From Pratylenchus scribneri (lineage: Eukaryota > Nematoda > Chromadorea > Rhabditida > Pratylenchidae), in assembly GCA_030063045.1 (NCBI GenBank), contig JAQSEB010000050.1, positions 992,001 to 1,056,000 on the forward strand: a stretch of DNA of 64,000 nucleotides, read 5' to 3'. Below, piece by piece: positions 57,601 through 64,000 of the stretch. Below the pieces are notes generated by a model. That model ran no database searches, was not told the DNA's origin, and was given only the letters and a program-made list of their open reading frames with translations. Numbering within the stretch: the first letter of the stretch is position 1; every line of letters begins with the position of its first letter. Made by a program: the position numbers and the translations under genes.

Positions 57601-60600
57601 CGTTCGAATTTCATTTCCGTGCTTGACTTCAAAACGGTGCGCATAAGGGAAAACAAAGATGGGCATTGGATGGGGAAAAGGGATATCTTTAATCTAATAT
57701 ATGTTGGATTCTGAATTTTTCAGCTTATTCAGTAAAGTTTCAGACATTTTAGTTTGTGCTAAATGGCCCCATATCTTATTAGTTCCTAGCCATTCTAGGC
57801 CAATAATTTATTGTCATTCAATTTGGCATTATCTTCTATTTTAATTCGGCAAATGCAAATTTTGGACATACCTGTTTGTAAACCAGTTTAAAAACCGAAA
57901 TTGGCCATAACTTTTGTTTCAAAACACTTAAATCGAAACAAAATTGAAATTTTATAAACAAAACCGAATAAAGCAAACAAATCGATTGATCCCCATAGAT
58001 CAAGTTTGGACAATAATTAGAAAATGTCGAAATAAAAATCAACTTCGTCATATAATACTATGTAAAATGTAAATTTGCCTTCAATGAAATGGCAAAAAAT
58101 AAGCCAAATTTTCTCTATTTTCCCTTTCTCAAAATTAAATCAGTCAACCAAATAATTATTATCGTTTATTTGTCAGAATCAAGTGGCCATTGTGGACTTA
58201 TCTTTACGCTCGGGCCAACGCAGTTCAATTTGCTTTGTGATGGATTTGGATCAGCAAAACATCAAAGACATTGACGCATTGTTGAGGGCCGCCAAAAATG
58301 GGGCCGAAGTTAGCCAGCTGGGAATATTGTTAAATGGAGGGTATAAGGGACATTTCGGCTAATATTTCAATGAGGCAATAATCAAATTGCGAAGGCCATA
58401 TATCATTTAAAAGTCCAAAGTGTCCTCTAAAAAAGTTATAATATCACTTTGAATGTAATAAACCCAAATTTTATGAGGAAAAAGCCGCTTATTTTTATAA
58501 ATTGTTTAAATTTTCAAAAAATTATTGTGGCCACTTTTTAGAGGACATTTTAGGCTTTCAAATGGCATATCGCCTTCTTAAATTGGTTGCTTCCTTGCTG
58601 AGATATGGCCCAAAAGAATGGTCCCGTGTAGTGAATCGTCCCGTTTCTAGGGCACTTTGGATGGAATTACTTTTTGAGAACATTTTTAGATGAATTAAAC
58701 ATTTATTAAAATGTCATTTTTCGTTCAATTATATTTAACGAAATATAAAATTGCAGAGGAAGAATCAATTGCACGGTTGGGAGGAAAGTTGGCTTTGGAG
58801 TCCGCAGCCGTTGAGCCAATCGCCCGTTTTTCAGCCAGAGGCAAAATTTTATGAAAATTTCGGTAAAATATTTTGACATTTTTAGGTGGCCGAATGCCGT
58901 GGCGCTCGTTGGGTTCAGCTGGTTCGGACGGGGACGGATCAAAAAGGTAACCAGAAGGAGGAAATGAAATTTACCAATAAAAATGGTTAATTATAGGCCA
59001 AAAATGCACGGAATGTTTCGACTTTTGCCTACCCGATTGGGGCATTGATAGTGATGGTGAGCCCAAAAAAGGAGAATTTGCGGGTTAAATTAGTTGTTTA
59101 AATCCGCCTATTCTCTCCAATCTTATTTAATTCTTTTAAATCAAAATGATTTATTTTAAATTAATTATTAAATATTATTTATATCAATAGATAGAGCATT
59201 TTTCCTCTCTATCAAGCAAAACCAAAATCATTAAAATCAATTCTACTATTGATGATATATAAACTTCTAAAAACATATATAAATGAATTATTCATTGATT
59301 GTCCCAAGGAAAATGGATTAGATGAGCGAAGAACACTCCCTTCCTTTGATTATGAAAGGGAAAAATACGGTAGTAGAAGCAGAGTACACTCACTCAGTAA
59401 GAGAAGAGGAAAATTGCCTAGGGCATAATCATTGCAATGGGAGAGCAATTCAATCTTCCACTACAGTAATCCTTTGGAGGCAATTTTTTAAAAGCTTAGA
59501 AATCATCAATGATTGAACCAAATTTAATGGTTTTGATTTGATATCAATTAATAGAATGAAAAATGCTCTGTCATCCTGATTATGTTGATATGGTTGAATA
59601 GAGTAGAAAATTTCCTATCTTTTGATATAAATAATTTGTAATTAAAATTTAATGCATAAATAATTTGTAATTAAAATTTAATGCAAAATAAATTGGAAAT
59701 TTAATTTGAAATATCTAAAAATTGGGCAATTGGGTTTTATATATTGGCCAATTCTTTCCAATACCCAACCATAATTATTGCAGCCATTCGAGACCAACAA
59801 TACCTGAACATTGTTCGTCGCATTTGTTTTTCCCTGTTTGTGCCCGAATGGCGTCCATTTGCCCAATCTTTGGGCTGGCAACAGAATCAACACGATTTTG
59901 AGCAATTCTATCGAAGCCAACAGCAACAAGGCATCATACAACAACAGGCACAACAAAATTTGCCACAACAACAAGGAGGAGGAGGAATGTCACAATTCAA
60001 CAATAATAATATTAATGCACAACAACCCCCAAATACGGAGACAAAATGGATTTCATTGCAAACTCCTCCACGTTCGTATTTTTTCTCTGATTTTTGTGCG
60101 ATTTTTTAGGAGTTTTGATTTGAATAAGCCGAAATCAATTAAATTTTGGCACACTCTTCTGTCCAATTAGATTTGAGTATTTTAAAGACAATCAACCATC
60201 ACCCCATACCATTTCATTGGATTATTAATAAAAAAAAGGATTTAAAAAGGAGCAATATTGCCCAATCCAATTGATTTGGGTATCTTTATATGGTTGATTG
60301 AACCATAGTTTTGGCCCATAGATTATCGAGGGAATAACCAATCAGGAAAGGCGATTTACCATTGAAAAATTCAAAATGCTCTCTATAATTTGGTTTAAGA
60401 TAAGATTTTAAATAATGTCTGTAGCAAAAAAATAGATTTAAATGTTTAAGGAAACAAATACTTAGAAATAATATAGGCAAACAGAAGAAATTATTGGGAC
60501 AAATAAAATAGACAAAATGTTTGGGGCAAATAAAACAAGTGCAATTAAAATGTTTGGGGCAAACAAAAACAAGTGCAATTAAAATGTTTGGGGCAAATAA

Positions 60601-62986
60601 AACAAGTGCAATTAAAATGTTTGAGGCAAACAAAAACAAGTGCAATTAAAATGTTTGAGGCAAACAAAAACAAGTGCAATTAAAATGTTTGAGGCAAACA
60701 AAAACAAGTGCAATTAAAATGTTTGAGGCAAACAAAAACAAGTGCAATTAAAATGTTTGAGGCAAACAAAAACAAGTGCAATTAAAATGTTTGAGGCAAA
60801 CAAAAACAAGTGCAATTAAAATGTTTGGGGCAAACAAAAACAAGTGCAATTAAAATGTTTGGGGCAAATAAAACAAGTGCAATTAAAATGTTTGAGGCAA
60901 ACAAAAACAAGTGCAATTAAAATGTTTGGGGCAAACAAAAACAAGTGCAATTAAAATGTTTGGGGCAAATAAAACAAGTGCAATTAAAATGTTTGGGGCA
61001 AATAAAACAAGTGCAATTAAAATGTTTGGGGCAAATAAAACAAGTGCAATTAAAATGTTTGGGGCAAATAAAACAAGTGCAATTAAAATGTTTGGGGCAA
61101 ATAAAACAAGTGCAATTAAAATGTTTGGGGCAAATAAAACAAGTGCAATTAAAATGTTTGGGGCAAACAAAAACAAGTGCAATTAAAATGTTTGAGGCAA
61201 ACAAAAACAAGTGCAATTAAAATGTTTGGGGCAAATAAAACAAGTGCAATTAAAATGTTTGGGGCAAATAAAACAAGTGCAATTAAAATGTTTGGGGCAA
61301 ATAAAACAAGTGCAATTAAAATGTTTGGGGCAAATAAAACAAGTGCAATTAAAATGTTTGGGGCAAACAAAAACAAGTGCAATTAAAATGTTTGGGGCAA
61401 ATAAAACAAGTGCAATTAAAATGTTTGGGGCAAATAAAACAAGTGCAATTAAAATGTTTGGGGCAAACAAAAACAAGTGCAATTAAAATGTTTGAGGCAA
61501 ACAAAAACAAGTGCAATTAAAATGTTTGAGGCAAACAAAAACAAGTGCAATTAAAATGTTTGAGGCAAACAAAAACAAGTGCAATTAAAATGTTTGAGGC
61601 AAACAAAAACAAGTGCAATTAAAATGTTTGAGGCAAACAAAAACAAGTGCAATTAAAATGTTTGAGGCAAACAAAAACAAGTGCAATTAAAATGTTTGAG
61701 GCAAACAAAAACAAGTGCAATTAAAATGTTTGAGGCAAACAAAAACAAGTGCAATTAAAATGTTTGGGGCAAACAAAAACAAGTGCAATTAAAATGTTTG
61801 GGGCAAATAAAACAAGTGCAATTAAAATGTTTGAGGCAAACAAAAACAAGTGCAATTAAAATGTTTGGGGCAAACAAAAACAAGTGCAATTAAAATGTTT
61901 GGGGCAAATAAAACAAGTGCAATTAAAATGTTTGGGGCAAATAAAACAAGTGCAATTAAAATGTTTGGGGCAAATAAAACAAGTGCAATTAAAATGTTTG
62001 GGGCAAATAAAACAAGTGCAATTAAAATGTTTGGGGCAAATAAAACAAGTGCAATTAAAATGTTTGGGGCAAATAAAACAAGTGCAATTAAAATGTTTGG
62101 GGCAAATAAAACAAGTGCAATTAAAATGTTTGGGGCAAATAAAACAAGTGCAATTAAAATGTTTGGGGCAAATAAAACAAGTGCAATTAAAATGTTTGAG
62201 GCAAACAAAAACAAGTGCAATTAAAATGTTTGGGGCAAACAAAAACAAGTGCAATTAAAATGTTTGGGGCAAACAAAAACAAGTGCAATTAAAATGTTTG
62301 GGGCAAACAAAAACAAGTGCAATTAAAATGTTTGGGGCAAACAAAAACAAGTGCAATTAAAATGTTTGGGGCAAACAAAAACAAGTGCAATTAAAATGTT
62401 TGGGGCAAAACGAACCAGCGGAATTAAATCCTTTCTCTAATAAAAGATTATTACGCGACGAAAGACAAAAGAAAATAGGATTAATTTAATGGAAATGAGG
62501 GGAATTTGAAGGAATAAAACACTTCCCAATTCAGATTCTTCTCCACCTTCTAGCATACAGAAGAGTGGAAATGTCGCCGGCATGGTTGGAGGAAGTCTCA
62601 TTTCGCCGCCTTCAAATTTTGGCCAAAATGGTCCTCAAACACAACAATGGCCTTATTCTCCATTCCTCGGTGGCGGTGGCACATCCTCTTCGTCTGTTGG
62701 AGGCGGCCCAATTTCATTCCAGCAAGAATCCTCCCAGGCCCAGCCAATTTGGTCCTGGAGCCCACAATCACAGCAGCCACAATCACCGATGCCAAATATG
62801 AATTTGGGGGGAGGTGGCACAGATGGGGCCACCAACAATCAACAAATGATGGGGAATGCTGGCCAATGGCCATCATTGGCCAACAATTTGCCACCTTCAC
62901 CACAGCAGGTCAACAATCCTCCTCCTGTTGCTGGTGGAAATAATGCAATTGCCAATTTGCCGGCATCGCCAATTCTGGGAAAATAA
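54621..62986 (+). CDS. Type II membrane protein with BRICHOS domain and Q/G/P-rich tail
   Basis: Twelve exons: 54621-54965, 55576-55719, 56121-56378, 56673-56760, 57343-57374, 57430-57636, 58177-58308, 58757-58840, 58886-58946, 58997-59056, 59784-60071 and 62535-62986, giving 716 aa. The frame is open 5' to an acceptor at 54590, so an upstream exon is possible. A cytoplasmic Ser/Gly/Pro-rich region of about 260 residues ends in basic RKKRDR, followed by one membrane helix (CCLAILILLIGLLIAI). The luminal part has SVLDFKTNQVAIVDLSL, RSSICFVMDLD, ALLRAAKNG and PEVAECRGARWVQLV, matching the BRICHOS linker, strand and conserved Cys pattern. CTECFDFCLPDW follows. The rest is Gln-, Asn- and Gly-rich. 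BRICHOS domains act as intramolecular chaperones for aggregation-prone segments in the secretory pathway. Two introns (57375-57429 and 58841-58885) fit only as GC-AG. Confidence 0.82.
55005..55310. repeat. Family A palindromic element, copy 13
   Basis: Intron 54966-55575 of the BRICHOS gene; the internal part resembles copy 1 closely (ATTCCAACTCTAAAAAATG). Confidence 0.8.
55748..56080. repeat. Family C palindromic element, copy 6
   Basis: Starts AACTTTACGCCATTTATAAT; intron 55720-56120. Confidence 0.85.
58345..58625. repeat. Family A palindromic element, copy 14
   Basis: Intron 58309-58756 of the BRICHOS gene. The left-arm end is diverged (AATATTTCAATGAGGCAA). Confidence 0.8.
60305..60410. 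repeat. Family A element, solo left arm
   Basis: GGCCCATAGATTATCGAGG through AAGGCGATTTACC, abutting minisatellite array 5. Confidence 0.6.
60510..62412. repeat. Minisatellite array 5, core TGTTTGGGGCAA
   Basis: About 57 units of 33 or 34 bp, ATGTTTGGGGCAAATAAAAC plus AAGTGCAATTAAA. Three unit types occur: GGGGCAAATAAAAC, GGGGCAAACAAAAAC and GAGGCAAACAAAAAC. They form runs, and a block of the same run order appears at about 60840-61220 and again at 61800-62250, so larger segments were copied. In intron 60072-62534 of the BRICHOS gene. Confidence 0.95.
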
Positions 62987-63051
62987 TCCTCATTTTTTGA
63001 TAAATTGTTGAAAGAATAATTATTTTTTCAAATATTACTATAGAGATATTA

Positions 63052-63392
63052 TTTAATTTGCCGAAAAAATTGTCAATAATAATTATAATAATTTAAGGAA
63101 GGGTTTGTCCTACATTCACAAACCAAATATACCCAAAATTGGATGAAGCTGGTCAAGGTGCATTGAATGTTATATAATTTGTTTGGTTTGGTCAACAATT
63201 AAAGGGATTAAATGGTTTACCTATTTTGGTTCAAAACTAAATTAGAATTGCTAAAGCCGAAACCAAAACATAATCAAATAATGCGTTTTGACGAAATCTA
63301 TCCATTGAGTATAAGGCTTTTAGTTCTCCACTGAACCGTTACAAATCTTTTGGGCAATTTCAATGTTTTTTCGGCAAATTAATTATTTCCCT
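63052..63392. repeat. Family B element, copy 14
   Basis: Begins ATTTAATTTGCCGAAAAAAT and ends TTTTTTCGGCAAATTAA; reverse orientation. Lies between the BRICHOS stop at 62986 and a possible extra 3' exon at 63484. Confidence 0.85.
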
Positions 63393-63483
63393 AAATATAG
63401 CCCCACCAAAGCACCATTTCCGCTGTTTTTAACCCTTCTTCCCCTAAAATGCACCGCCTAAATGTTTTCCCCCTCAATTTCAG

Positions 63484-63555
63484 CAATTCTCCGACCCCGA
63501 AAGGCAAAATCAGCAGCAGGTGGCACAAAGATGGCTGATGAAGTGGAAAAAATGA
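63484..63555 (+). CDS. Possible alternative last exon of the BRICHOS gene
   Basis: Preceded by CCCCCTCAATTTCAG. It encodes QFSDPERQNQQQVAQRWLM plus a short basic end before TGA. It would join in phase from a donor at 62909 (CAGCAG then GTCAAC), replacing the last 25 residues of the 62986 version. The Gln-rich composition fits the preceding exon, and a family B element, otherwise found only in introns here, lies in between. Prediction only. Confidence 0.45.
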   Translation, partial: QFSDPERQNQQQVAQRWLMKWKK

Positions 63556-64000
63556 TTGAAATTTATTATGAGCTTATTTTTAAAATTTTATTGTTTTGTG
63601 TGCAGTGCCATTTGTCCTCAAATATATTTACACATATCTCAATTAAATTTAAGAAAAATTAGGGATTAAAAATGAATAATTATTGTATATTTTAAATGAT
63701 TGCCTTCATAATTTGCATACAATCATCAGAATAAAATGAATCATTTGACAATGAATAAATGAGTAATGTTTACCGAAATATTCATCAAGTTAAATTTGGC
63801 ACTTGAGCAAGTGTATGGGCCAAATTAATAAGCATTTGATTGTCTAAAATGTGTTGGGAAAAGACAATTCTAATGTTTTCATCAGATACTTAAAGAAATA
63901 AAAAAAATATTGAATATTTTAATTTTATTAAAAGCGTTAAATAATTAAACTAATCAAATTTATGAATGAGGAGGAAATTCACTTTTAACATCCCGAAATT
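63556..64000. other. 3' flank, AT-rich
   Basis: No gene, repeat family or structure recognised. Confidence 0.5.

Noticed and set aside
60510..62412. TTTGGGG-containing repeat as possible telomeric DNA
   Set aside because: The unit is 33-34 bp and internal to a gene; nematode telomeres are TTAGGC.

Overview
This is a eukaryotic, AT-rich, intron-dense window that most resembles a plant-parasitic nematode of the cyst-nematode type. Introns range from about 40 nt to over 2 kb and mostly end in TTTCAG or TTTTAG. The proteins fit a nematode: a transthyretin-like protein, a MAM-plus-mucin secreted protein, a CTR copper transporter, a histidine acid phosphatase and lineage-restricted secreted proteins. 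Several introns fit only as GC-AG introns, which are frequent in cyst nematodes. The species is inference. All gene models were built by hand from reading frame, splice sites and intron phase; no database search was possible.

Layout. Positions 1-1468 (+): last two exons of an unidentified gene. 1642-5472 (-): CCDC51/MITOK-like mitochondrial coiled-coil membrane protein, with an 876-base palindrome in one intron. 5786-7209 (-): unrecognised 384-aa protein. 8394-16973 (-): MAM-like domain followed by a mucin of about 1,650 residues. 17700-24107 (-): one continuous open frame joining four C2H2-type fingers to a degenerate malate/lactate dehydrogenase (LDH2 family) domain, the most unusual gene here. 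25039-26245 (-): NAA60-like N-acetyltransferase. 27239-28639 (-): CTR copper transporter. 29426-31816 (-): AGXT2-like aminotransferase with a one-base frameshift. 32877-37767 (-): three tandem copies of an unknown secreted protein, the middle one frameshifted. 39029-40561 (-): small cysteine-rich secreted protein with antistasin-like and Kunitz-like parts. 41253-46150 (-): histidine acid phosphatase with a possible C-terminal membrane anchor. 48098-49288 (-): secreted acidic repeat protein. 49711-51032 (-): transthyretin-like protein. 54621-62986 (+): type II membrane BRICHOS-domain protein with a Q/G/P-rich tail.

Repeats are a major component and lie mostly in introns. Family A is a palindromic element of about 290 bp. 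Family B is a palindromic element of about 350 bp; all 14 copies lie in predicted introns (one of them in an inferred 5' UTR intron) and often fill them. Family C is a palindromic element of about 320 bp, all six copies intronic, one of them forming an entire intron. Family D is a tRNA-like dispersed repeat. Five minisatellite arrays share the core TTGCCCCAAACA but use different spacers. A hAT-type MITE has a perfect 8-bp target duplication.

The genes are a eukaryotic neighbourhood rather than an operon or pathway. A functional theme is secretion: eight of the fifteen gene models encode proteins with a signal peptide or signal anchor.
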